Assembly (NCBI GenBank): GCA_023136305.1
Contig: JAGLSF010000128.1
Span: forward strand, 1 to 6,125
Length of the DNA: 6,125 nt
Origin: Spirochaetota bacterium
GTDB lineage: Bacteria > Spirochaetota > B62-G9 > DRHN01
Direction: 5' to 3'
The first letter of the stretch is position 1. Each line of letters begins with the position of its first letter. Of this stretch, positions 1-6,125 are shown in pieces. The translations under genes and the position numbers were made by a program. The notes beneath the pieces were generated by a model that did no database searches, had not been told where the DNA came from, and was given only the letters and a program-made list of their open reading frames with translations.

Positions 1-85
1 ACTCCCGTTGGTCGTCCCAAAAGGCACTCCCTCCCTTCGGTCGGTCACATTCGGCGAAATATTAAAGAGGAATAGCACATAGGTC

Positions 86-114
86 TTTCCAAACACTGCA
101 ATTCCCTTTATACT
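86..114 (+). promoter_or_regulatory. Candidate sigma70-type promoter for the mrfAB transcript
   Basis: TATACT at 109-114 differs from the -10 consensus at one base. TTTCCA at 86-91 matches four of six bases of the -35 consensus. The spacer is 17 bases, the preferred length. Transcription would start near 121 and give a leader of about 80 bases before the TTG start at 201. A short perfect dyad, ACTG-N5-CAGT (116-128), sits just downstream of the -10 and spans the expected start point. This is consensus matching only, so it remains a prediction. Confidence 0.35.
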
Positions 115-200
115 AACTGATACACAGTACGCCACACGGGTCATCGAAGGGCAGTGAGTGGTACCTGTATTCCGAAACATCCCGCATATGAGGTCCTGGT

Positions 201-2459
201 TTGCGCCTGGAAGATTTCCTTGAAACCCTGCAAAGTGATCCCACATTTTCGAACAACGTGGCCTTCTGGGGATTGCGAAAGAAACATGAAGCGCAGTACA
301 CGGCGGTACCCGATGAGGTGCATCCCCTTCTCAGGGAGTACCTGGACAGGCAGGGTATCGGCAGACTCTATACCCATCAGGCAGAGGTGTTCCGTGCAGT
401 CAAGTCGGAAAAGGACGTGGTGATCACCACACCTACGGCGTCGGGGAAGAGCCTCGCCTACAACCTCCCCGTGCTCGACGAGCTCATCAGGGATACCGAT
501 GCAAAGGCACTGTACCTCTTTCCCACCAAGGCCCTGAGTCAGGACCAGATCAAGGGCCTGGGTGATTTCGAGATTCCCGACCTCAGGCTCTATATATACG
601 ACGGCGACACCCCCTCGTCGATACGGCAGTCGGCCAGGCGCAACGGCAGGCTCATCGTTACCAACCCCGATATGCTTCACACCGGCATACTCCCCAATCA
701 CCCGAAATGGGTAAAGATATTCGACGGCCTGAAATTCATCATTCTGGATGAACTGCACACCTATCGCGGCGTGTTCGGCAGTCACCTGGCCAACGTGATG
801 CGGCGCCTGCTGCGCGTTGCATCCTTCTACAACTCGAAACCGGTCTTCATCGCCTCGTCGGCAACCATAGACAATCCCGACGGACTGTTTGAACGGGTCA
901 CGGGCAGAAAACCCCTGGTGGTGTCCAAGAGCGGCGCTCCCCTGGGTGAGAAGCACTACATCATCTACAACCCGCCGCTCGTCGCCCCTGAGCAGGGGAT
1001 ACGCCGGGGCGTGATTCTCGAAGGCCACCGCGTTGCAAAACGGTTCATTCGGAACGGCAGCGCCACCATTGTGTTTGCCCGCAGCAGACTCAACACAGAG
1101 GTGATTCTCTCATATCTGAAGAAGTCCTTCAAGGGGAGTGCAGGGAAGATCGCCGGGTACCGCGGGGGCTATCTGCCCAACGAACGACGAGACATCGAGC
1201 GGGGGCTCAAGAAGGGCTCCATCATCGGGGTTGTGTCCACCAACGCGCTCGAACTCGGTATTGACATTGGAAGCCTGGACGTGAGCATCATGGCAGGCTA
1301 CCCGGGTTCGGTTTCATCCTTTCATCAGCAGTCGGGCAGGAGCGGCCGGACTGACCGGGTAAGCGTCTCCATACTCATCACCTCGAACTCACCGCTCGAC
1401 CAGTACATCGCTGCCCATCCCGAGTTTCTCATGGAGAAGAGCCCCGAGGCGGCCCTGATCAATCCCTCCAATGTGTACGTGCTTGTGGATCAGGTGAAGT
1501 GCGCGGCCTTTGAGCTGCCCTTCAGGAACGACGAGCCCTTCGGCGACGAGGATATCGGTGATGTTCTTGCCTATCTGGAGGAAGAGGAGGTGCTTCACCG
1601 TGAGGAGGGGGTGTATCACTGGCAGGACCGGAGCTACCCTGCTGAAAATGTATCCATACGCAGCGCCGATATAGGCAACTTCGTCATCGTGCTCATGGAA
1701 CACGGAAAACGTCGGGTAATCGGCGAGATCGATCGTGCGTCGGTACCTGAACTGCTCTACGAGAACGCCATCTATATTCATGGAAGTGAGCAGTACACCG
1801 TGACAAAGCTCGACTGGGACAAGCAGATCGCCTATGTGGAGCGCTCCAGGCCGAACTACTACACCGATGCGCTTACCAAGTCGGACATCAAGGTTCTGGA
1901 GCACAACCTGGAAGAGGAGCACGGTGGTTGCAGGTCATTCTTGTCCGATGTACTCGTGAGAACCACGGCGGTGAAGTACAAGAAAATACGGTTCAACACC
2001 CACGAGAACATCGGATACGGCGACATCAACCTGCCGCCCACGGAGATTCACACCAAGAGCCTCATACTCTCTTTTCATGTGGAGATGTTCGAGGGCCTTT
2101 CCAGGGACGAGTGCGAGAATGTGCTGCTGTCGCTCTCGCATCTGCTGAAGAATATCAGTCCCATTTACGTCATGACCGACATGCGCGACATCGGCACCGC
2201 TGAGGCTCTGAAGCAGCAGGTGATTGGTCTCCCCACGGTGTTCCTCTACGACCGGTACCCGGGAGGTGTCGGGCTTGCTGACCGGCTGTTCGAGGTTAAG
2301 GATGATCTCCTGCAGGCGGCCATGTGGCGGGTGAGGGAGTGCCCCTGCAGCGAAGGCTGCCCCTCCTGTGTCGGACCGGACCGGTTCAACAAGAAGCTGA
2401 CCGGGGAGGTGCTGAAACGCATACTCAGCGATCAGGAGGGAGATACGAGGCAGGGTTGA
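201..2459 (+). CDS. mrfA: MrfA-type DEXH-box helicase with C-terminal four-cysteine metal cluster (YprA family)
   Basis: A 752-aa superfamily 2 helicase, close to the length of Bacillus subtilis MrfA. Motifs seen in order: a Q-like residue in YTHQ (Q60), motif I TPTASGKS (77-84), Ia PTKALSQDQ (108-116), Ib TNPDMLH (154-160), Walker B DELH (183-186), III SSAT (219-222), IV VFARSR (291-296), V STNALELGIDIG (346-357) and VI QQSGRSGR (376-383). The C-terminal DUF1998-type region has YDRYPGGVG (683-691), then four cysteines spaced CxCx3Cx2C (714, 716, 720, 723), the metal-binding signature of MrfA. The start is TTG: an in-frame TGA at 189-191 excludes anything earlier, and GAGG at 190-193 lies 7 bases upstream. 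In B. subtilis, MrfA is an ATP-dependent helicase that acts with MrfB in excising mitomycin C adducts. The overlap with the next gene supports the same pairing here. The family is clear; the in vivo lesion is inferred. Confidence 0.93.
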   Translation: MRLEDFLETLQSDPTFSNNVAFWGLRKKHEAQYTAVPDEVHPLLREYLDRQGIGRLYTHQAEVFRAVKSEKDVVITTPTASGKSLAYNLPVLDELIRDTDAKALYLFPTKALSQDQIKGLGDFEIPDLRLYIYDGDTPSSIRQSARRNGRLIVTNPDMLHTGILPNHPKWVKIFDGLKFIILDELHTYRGVFGSHLANVMRRLLRVASFYNSKPVFIASSATIDNPDGLFERVTGRKPLVVSKSGAPLGEKHYIIYNPPLVAPEQGIRRGVILEGHRVAKRFIRNGSATIVFARSRLNTEVILSYLKKSFKGSAGKIAGYRGGYLPNERRDIERGLKKGSIIGVVSTNALELGIDIGSLDVSIMAGYPGSVSSFHQQSGRSGRTDRVSVSILITSNSPLDQYIAAHPEFLMEKSPEAALINPSNVYVLVDQVKCAAFELPFRNDEPFGDEDIGDVLAYLEEEEVLHREEGVYHWQDRSYPAENVSIRSADIGNFVIVLMEHGKRRVIGEIDRASVPELLYENAIYIHGSEQYTVTKLDWDKQIAYVERSRPNYYTDALTKSDIKVLEHNLEEEHGGCRSFLSDVLVRTTAVKYKKIRFNTHENIGYGDINLPPTEIHTKSLILSFHVEMFEGLSRDECENVLLSLSHLLKNISPIYVMTDMRDIGTAEALKQQVIGLPTVFLYDRYPGGVGLADRLFEVKDDLLQAAMWRVRECPCSEGCPSCVGPDRFNKKLTGEVLKRILSDQEGDTRQG
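2434..2450 (+). promoter_or_regulatory. Ribosome binding region and coupling junction for mrfB
   Basis: AGGAGG (2434-2439) and GAGG (2447-2450) precede the mrfB ATG. GAGG is spaced 8 bases from the ATG at 2459, which favours that start over the second in-frame ATG at 2468. The start shares one base with the mrfA stop (TGATG), so ribosomes ending mrfA can re-initiate on mrfB. The upstream AGGAGG is about 19 bases away, too far to be the main site. Confidence 0.55.
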
Positions 2460-3742
2460 TGGGTTCGATGAAGCGGCTGGATCTGTATCACAGGAGCAGG
2501 GGATCACAGAGGGAAAGAGAATCCCGCGATGAGGGCCGCATCGAGGGACGGTCTCTCCTCGAGGAGCTACGTGAGGGGACAGGCGGGGAGATTGTCACCC
2601 GTGAGGGTTCCTCCTATCTGCGCATCGAGGAGCTGCTTCTGAGAAGCCATGTCCACGGCTCGGTACCGTTGGAACGGTGCTATGCAGATCACGGTGAGTT
2701 TCTAAAGACTCTCTTTCCCGCTCTCAATGGATGTGAGAGATCGGATATTTCGCTGCGGGACGTGCTCTTTTTCGATATCGAGACAACGGGCCTGTCGGGT
2801 GGTGCGGGCACCCATCTCTTCCTCATCGGCTTGCTGCGTGTTACAGAAAAGGGGATTCTGTTCACACAATTTTTCCTGCACAGTCTTTCATCCGAACAAC
2901 TCTATCTCGGCGCGATTGCTAAGGATCTCATCACCCAGCCTTATCTGGTTTCCTATAATGGAAAGAGCTACGATTACAACATTCTCAAGAACCGGTACAT
3001 TATGGCGGGCCTGCCCTTCTTCAGCAAAGAGCCCCTGCATCTGGACCTCCTCTACACCTCCCGGAGGATCTGGCGGGGCCTCTTCCCCGATTACTCCCTT
3101 TCAACCGTTGAGAATCGGGCACTGCAGGTGAACCGGTCCGACGACATCCCCGGCTGGCAGATCCCCGATGTGTACGCCGATTATCTCAGGGGAAGGGATG
3201 TTGCCGGTGACATGCTAAAGGTAATCGAGCACAATCGAAAGGATGTACTTTCCCTGCTCGCACTGCTCATCAGGCAGATTGACCTCATAAGCGGTGTTGT
3301 GGGAGGTGATAGGAAACAGGATGGGTCCTTCAACCCGATTACCGTCTCAGACATACTTCTGACCGGCGAGAGGAAGGAGGAAGCCGTAGCACTGCTTTCG
3401 GCGCATGACGGTTCCAATGAGGCCCTGAGAAGGCTCGCCTTCCTGTGCAAGCGTGAGCGGCAGTTCGAACAGGCATTGAAGCATTTCGAGGATCTACGCT
3501 CGCGGAGAGTGGGGCTCAATGATTATATATTTGCCTGCACAGAGGCCGCAAAGATATACGAGCATCAGCTGCGGGATTACAGGAGCGCGCTTCAGTGCAC
3601 TGAGAAGATGCTCAGGCGGGTTGAGAGGGCAGGGTATCTGGGCGTTGGTTATTCAGGCAATGTGGGAGAGCGGAATGCCATAGTGCACCGTCTGGACCGG
3701 CTCAGGCGCAAACTCAAGAATTGTAGTGACATGTCACCATAA
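2459..3742 (+). CDS. mrfB: MrfB-type DEDDh 3'-5' exonuclease with TPR-like C-terminus (YprB family)
   Basis: A 427-aa protein, near the roughly 410-aa length of Bacillus subtilis MrfB. An RNase H-like exonuclease core spans about residues 100-275. Exo I is FFDIETTGL, with D106 and E108. Exo II is NGKSYDYN, with D172. Exo III is HNRKD, with H258 and D262. All five DEDDh residues are therefore present. Family-typical stretches DIPGWQIPDVYADYL (229-243) and LDLLYTSRRIWRG (195-207) support the assignment. The C-terminus (about 300-420) holds at least two TPR-like helical pairs, around residues 323-349 and 360-388. The frame is open back to 2324, but that part lies over mrfA coding sequence, so the start is placed at 2459, next to the mrfA stop. 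In B. subtilis, MrfB is the nuclease partner of MrfA in mitomycin C lesion repair. The same role here is inferred from homology and the coupled arrangement. Confidence 0.9.
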   Translation: MGSMKRLDLYHRSRGSQRERESRDEGRIEGRSLLEELREGTGGEIVTREGSSYLRIEELLLRSHVHGSVPLERCYADHGEFLKTLFPALNGCERSDISLRDVLFFDIETTGLSGGAGTHLFLIGLLRVTEKGILFTQFFLHSLSSEQLYLGAIAKDLITQPYLVSYNGKSYDYNILKNRYIMAGLPFFSKEPLHLDLLYTSRRIWRGLFPDYSLSTVENRALQVNRSDDIPGWQIPDVYADYLRGRDVAGDMLKVIEHNRKDVLSLLALLIRQIDLISGVVGGDRKQDGSFNPITVSDILLTGERKEEAVALLSAHDGSNEALRRLAFLCKRERQFEQALKHFEDLRSRRVGLNDYIFACTEAAKIYEHQLRDYRSALQCTEKMLRRVERAGYLGVGYSGNVGERNAIVHRLDRLRRKLKNCSDMSP

Positions 3743-3780
3743 TTCCGAAGTGATGAGTACCCATAATACCGGAGAAATAA

Positions 3781-3819
3781 ATGAAGTGTCCCCATTGTTG
3801 CGGAGGTGTGAAGCGGTGA
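3781..3819 (+). CDS. Possible 12-codon cysteine-rich leader peptide (uORF) ahead of the Nudix gene
   Basis: ATG at 3781 opens a 12-codon frame reading MKCPHCCGGVKR and ends at TGA 3817-3819. GGAG at 3771-3774 lies 6 bases upstream, a good ribosome-binding position. The stop overlaps the proposed GTG start of the Nudix gene as GTGA, the usual geometry of translational coupling. The peptide holds a CxxCC motif that resembles the first knuckle of a zinc ribbon. It may be a regulatory leader, the remnant of a longer zinc-ribbon protein, or a chance frame. Part of it doubles as the Shine-Dalgarno of the Nudix gene, so some of its codons may be constrained for that reason alone. No homology evidence is available for something this short. 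Confidence 0.3.
   Translation: MKCPHCCGGVKR
3802..3807 (+). promoter_or_regulatory. Shine-Dalgarno GGAGGT that sets the Nudix GTG start
   Basis: GGAGGT ends 8 bases before GTG at 3816. It is the strongest ribosome binding site in the window. Earlier in-frame starts at 3726 (GTG) and 3753 (ATG) have no comparable site. Confidence 0.7.
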
Positions 3820-4391
3820 AATGTGAAATACTCTCCTCAGAGATAATCTTTCATGAGTTCCTCAAGGTTGAGAAATCGTCGGTCCGATGGGAACAGTTCG
3901 AGGGAGGTATGGGAACCGCCAGTACCCGTTATGTGGTGCGGCGCGGCGATTCGGTGGGTGTGGTGCCCGTGTGTGGGGAGAGCGGCCGCATCATTCTTGT
4001 AAAGCAGTTTCGGTTTCCTGCGGTACGCGGCGACGATGATGGGTACCTGTGGGAGATCCCTGCTGGCATGGTCGATGGGGACGAAGACACGGCCGAAACT
4101 GCAATGAGGGAGCTGTTCGAGGAAATCGGTTTGAGGCCGGAAAGTGTGAAGCCGCTCATCTCCTATTTCCTCTCGCCCGGCCTGCTCGATGAAAAGATGC
4201 ATCTCTTTCATGCTCGCATAGAAGACTGCACACGCATCCAAAAGGTCGGCGGCAATCCTGATGAGCAGGAAAATCTTCTGATAGAGGGATTCAAGCCGGA
4301 AGAGCTTAAAGCCATGATCGGACGAGGAGAGATCATCGACGCAAAATCGATTGCTGCAATCCTCTACTTCATAAACCTGAATGACAGGTGA
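3816..4391 (+). CDS. Nudix hydrolase, ADP-ribose pyrophosphatase type
   Basis: A 191-aa protein with a complete Nudix box, G-x5-E-x7-REL-x-EE-x-GL, at residues 84-106 (G84, E90, R98, E99, E102, E103, G105), which binds the catalytic Mg2+. LWEIPAG leads into it. SPGLLDEKMHLFHA (120-133) follows, a stretch typical of the ADP-ribose pyrophosphatase (NudF) branch, which splits ADP-ribose into AMP and ribose 5-phosphate. The frame is open back to 3726, overlapping the end of mrfB. GTG at 3816 is preferred because of GGAGGT at 3802-3807, and because MKCEILSSEIIF resembles the usual N-terminus of this family. The gene lies 73 bases after mrfB on the same strand, so it could share its transcript. The substrate is inferred: related branches act on other nucleoside diphosphate derivatives. 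An imperfect alternative is a start at ATG 3753, giving 212 aa. Confidence 0.88.
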   Translation: MKCEILSSEIIFHEFLKVEKSSVRWEQFEGGMGTASTRYVVRRGDSVGVVPVCGESGRIILVKQFRFPAVRGDDDGYLWEIPAGMVDGDEDTAETAMRELFEEIGLRPESVKPLISYFLSPGLLDEKMHLFHARIEDCTRIQKVGGNPDEQENLLIEGFKPEELKAMIGRGEIIDAKSIAAILYFINLNDR

Positions 4392-4463
4392 CCTAACTCA
4401 TCCTTTACTCTCAATTGCATGCACGTTAAGTTATAAAGACAAACCTCGAGTGGAGACAGGGCC

Positions 4464-5681
4464 ATGATGAACAAACCGATTCCCATCGCAAAGGACATCT
4501 ACTGGATTGGTGTCAATGATCTGGAAACCCATCTGTTCGAAGCGATATGGCCGCTCCCGCAGGGAATCTGCTACAATTCCTACCTCATTGATGATGAAAA
4601 GGTGGCACTGGTCGATACAGTCAAGCGGGGCTTTTTTCCTCAGTTCCTCGAGAAGATCAAGGAGCTGATGAAGAACGGGAAGACGGTCGACTATCTGATC
4701 GTCAACCATATGGAACCCGACCACTCCGGGTCCATGCGTGTTCTCCGAGAAGTGTTTCCCAAGATGAAGATCGTGGGGAACAAGAAGACGATTGACTTCG
4801 CCAAGGGATTCTACGGCGATGATGCGCCCTTTCAAGTGGTCAAGGACGGCGATACGCTGAAGCTGGGGAAGCATACACTCAAGTTCTTCCTCACACCCAT
4901 GGTGCACTGGCCGGAAACCATGATGACCTATGATGTGAGCAACAAGATACTCTTTTCGGGTGACGCCTTCGGAGGCTTCGGTACGCTCAACGGGGGTATA
5001 TTCGATGATGAGGTAGACCTGAGTTTTTTTAAGAATGAGATACTACGCTACTACTCAAATATAGTGGCCAAGTACAGCCCCATGGTTCAGAAGGCACTTG
5101 GCAAACTCAAGGGCCTAGAAGTGAAGCTCATTGCAGCTACCCACGGACCTATATTCCGAAAAGACCCCTCATACATCATTAACCTGTACGACATGTGGAG
5201 CAGGCAGGAAACCGAGAAGGGTGCTGTGATCGTGTACGCGTCAATGTACGGAAACACGCAGGTCATGGCCGAGGCCATTGCACGTTCCATGGCACGCGAG
5301 GGAATCGACATCATTAGGCTCCACAATATCTCCAAGTCCCATCTCTCATTTATTCTGACCGATATATGGCGGTTCAAGGGAATCGTCCTCGGAAGCTGCA
5401 CCTACAACACGAAGCTCTTTACGCCCATGGACACACTGGTTCGTACGCTCGACAATGACAAACTGACGGGCCGTGTGCTCGGCATATTCGGCTCATACAG
5501 CTGGAGCGGAGGGGCCGTAAAGGCGCTCCAAGAGTACGCTGACAAATGTCCCAACCATCATGCCGAACCCGTTATCGAGGCGAAATACGCTCCCACGGAT
5601 GAGGACCGTGAGAAGTGCGTGGAACTCGGCAGAAACATGGCGAAGGAAATCGTGAAAGAGGGGCCTGCCAAGGAGTGCTGA
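4464..5681 (+). CDS. fprA: A-type flavodiiron protein (O2/NO reductase, FprA family)
   Basis: A complete 405-aa cytosolic protein, the standard length of a class A flavodiiron protein with no fused rubredoxin. The N-terminal metallo-beta-lactamase-like domain (about 1-250) has the diiron ligands H82-x-E84-x-D86-H87, H148 in MVHWPE, D167 in SGDAFGG and H227 in ATHGP. The C-terminal flavodoxin domain (about 253-400) has the FMN phosphate loop YASMYGNT (258-265), GSCTYN (310-315) and GSYSWSGG (343-350). Proteins of this family reduce O2 to water and/or NO to N2O with electrons usually supplied by rubredoxin, protecting anaerobes. Sequence alone does not settle the O2 versus NO preference. Two ATG codons stand in tandem; the first (4464) is chosen because GGAG at 4452-4455 is spaced 8 bases from it. 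The 72-base gap after the Nudix gene leaves room for its own promoter. TATAAA at 4432-4437 is a possible -10, but no convincing -35 accompanies it. Confidence 0.95.
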   Translation: MMNKPIPIAKDIYWIGVNDLETHLFEAIWPLPQGICYNSYLIDDEKVALVDTVKRGFFPQFLEKIKELMKNGKTVDYLIVNHMEPDHSGSMRVLREVFPKMKIVGNKKTIDFAKGFYGDDAPFQVVKDGDTLKLGKHTLKFFLTPMVHWPETMMTYDVSNKILFSGDAFGGFGTLNGGIFDDEVDLSFFKNEILRYYSNIVAKYSPMVQKALGKLKGLEVKLIAATHGPIFRKDPSYIINLYDMWSRQETEKGAVIVYASMYGNTQVMAEAIARSMAREGIDIIRLHNISKSHLSFILTDIWRFKGIVLGSCTYNTKLFTPMDTLVRTLDNDKLTGRVLGIFGSYSWSGGAVKALQEYADKCPNHHAEPVIEAKYAPTDEDREKCVELGRNMAKEIVKEGPAKEC

Positions 5682-5777
5682 TCAGAACTTGAAAGAATAT
5701 CATCGGGCAAAAGCTGGGGCGGTCGATGCTACAGGGCTTACACCGAGACAAGACGCCTGCCGGAGTCCCATGCTCCC

Positions 5778-6125
5778 TCAGAGATCCTCGTGATCGTTCA
5801 GCACTTCGGAAACGGTGACAAAACGGTATCCCTTTTTCTGGAAATAGGAGACATACTCCGGTAGAATCTTCACCATCTTGTCGATCTTCCGCGATGTACC
5901 GAGATGCGCAATGGATATGGCGCCGTTCAGGCCGTGCTCATCCGTCTTTTCCCACTCTTTCATACGTTTCAGCATTTCGCCTGATGTGAAGTAGTTGGGG
6001 TTTCTGACAAACGTAAGCTTGTTCCGGTCGTTGTCGTATATCCTGACGGTTCTTTTCTTTTCGTAGTCAAAGAAGTCGAGAGGGCCCATCTCATTACCGG
6101 ACCAGAAAATATGGTAGGGATATCC
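5778..6125 (-). CDS. Polysaccharide deacetylase-like protein, C-terminal part (runs off the window)
   Basis: 115 codons are visible. The frame stays open to the window edge, beyond the internal ATG at 6087-6089, beginning GYPYHIFWSGNEMGPLDFF, so that ATG is probably not the start and the 5' part is missing. The end of the protein, ISIAHLGTSRKIDKM followed by LPEYVSYFQKKGYRFVTVSEVL, matches the closing part of the NodB-type deacetylase barrel, where a histidine strand precedes a helix and the terminal GYxFVTV strand. The metal-binding N-terminal motifs (TFDD and HxxxH) would lie outside the window and cannot be checked. Family members remove acetyl groups from cell-wall or extracellular polysaccharides, but no substrate can be proposed here. 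The gene is convergent with the flavodiiron gene across 96 bases and is unlikely to be functionally tied to it. Confidence 0.72.
   Translation of the reverse strand, partial: GYPYHIFWSGNEMGPLDFFDYEKKRTVRIYDNDRNKLTFVRNPNYFTSGEMLKRMKEWEKTDEHGLNGAISIAHLGTSRKIDKMVKILPEYVSYFQKKGYRFVTVSEVLNDHEDL

Noticed and set aside
1..85. Possible tail of an upstream gene, since two forward frames are open from base 1 to about 75-82
   Set aside because: The frames are too short to be informative and their translations show no recognisable domain; the region is left as unassigned upstream sequence.
141..1028. 295-codon open frame on the - strand
   Set aside because: It lies opposite the N-terminal helicase domain of mrfA, has no recognisable domain, and is explained by the high-GC codon pattern of mrfA.
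2324..2458. N-terminal extension of mrfB to an ATG at 2324
   Set aside because: The extra 45 residues are translated over mrfA's conserved cysteine cluster, resemble no domain, and lack support compared with the coupled ATG at 2459.
1389..2507. Two long - strand frames (1389-1922 and 1935-2507) and a small + strand frame (1928-2203)
   Set aside because: They are antisense or out-of-frame shadows of mrfA; the translations are low-complexity and match no family.
3726..3815. N-terminal extension of the Nudix protein to GTG 3726 or ATG 3753
   Set aside because: No adequate Shine-Dalgarno precedes either; the extension is unlike the family, while GTG 3816 has GGAGGT and a family-like N-terminus.
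3837..4241. - strand frames opposite the Nudix gene
   Set aside because: Shadow frames over the conserved Nudix box; no independent start signal or recognisable product.
4375..4389. Hairpin ACCTG-N5-CAGGT across the Nudix stop codon as a terminator
   Set aside because: The stem is only 5 bp and is not followed by a T run, so it is unlikely to terminate transcription.
4415..4437. TTGCAT plus TATAAA as a promoter for the flavodiiron gene
   Set aside because: The spacer is 11 bases, far below the 16-18 needed; only the TATAAA element remains plausible.
5718..5757. GGCGGTC paired with GACGCC as a terminator between the convergent genes
   Set aside because: The stem needs a bulge, the loop is nearly 30 bases, and there is no T run on either strand; no convincing terminator is visible in 5682-5777.

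Overview
The window is ordinary-looking bacterial chromosome of moderate-to-high GC. It holds four genes on the + strand and the 3' part of a fifth on the - strand. There is no tRNA, rRNA, CRISPR array, transposase or phage gene. The A-type flavodiiron protein points to an anaerobe or microaerophile. The protein style would fit Desulfobacterota or a similar Gram-negative anaerobic lineage, but that is a guess from general resemblance, not a placement.

Region 1-200 is non-coding. It contains a plausible sigma70-type promoter at about 86-114 and the leader of the first gene. At 201-2459 lies a superfamily 2 DEAD/DEAH-type helicase with a C-terminal four-cysteine metal cluster, recognised as MrfA (YprA). 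It begins with TTG. Its stop codon overlaps by one base (TGATG) the start of MrfB (YprB), a DEDDh exonuclease with a TPR-like C-terminus, at 2459-3742. In Bacillus subtilis this helicase/exonuclease pair forms a RecA/UvrA-independent repair pathway for mitomycin C lesions. Here the two are arranged as a tightly coupled operon with all core catalytic residues in place.

After a 73-base gap comes a Nudix hydrolase of the ADP-ribose pyrophosphatase type (3816-4391), with a GTG start set by a strong Shine-Dalgarno. The gap also contains a 12-codon open frame with its own Shine-Dalgarno. It encodes a cysteine-rich peptide and ends in a GTGA overlap with the Nudix start, so it may be a leader peptide. 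After 72 bases comes a complete flavodiiron protein (FprA type, 405 aa), an O2/NO-detoxifying reductase. Downstream and convergent, a polysaccharide-deacetylase-like gene runs off the right edge of the window.

Taken together, the + strand genes read as genome maintenance (lesion repair), nucleotide-sugar housekeeping, and O2/NO defence. Only mrfA-mrfB has clear evidence of joint function. The link to the Nudix and flavodiiron genes is positional. I see no wholly new system. The most interesting items are the intact mrfAB pair and the candidate coupled micro-ORF ahead of the Nudix gene.
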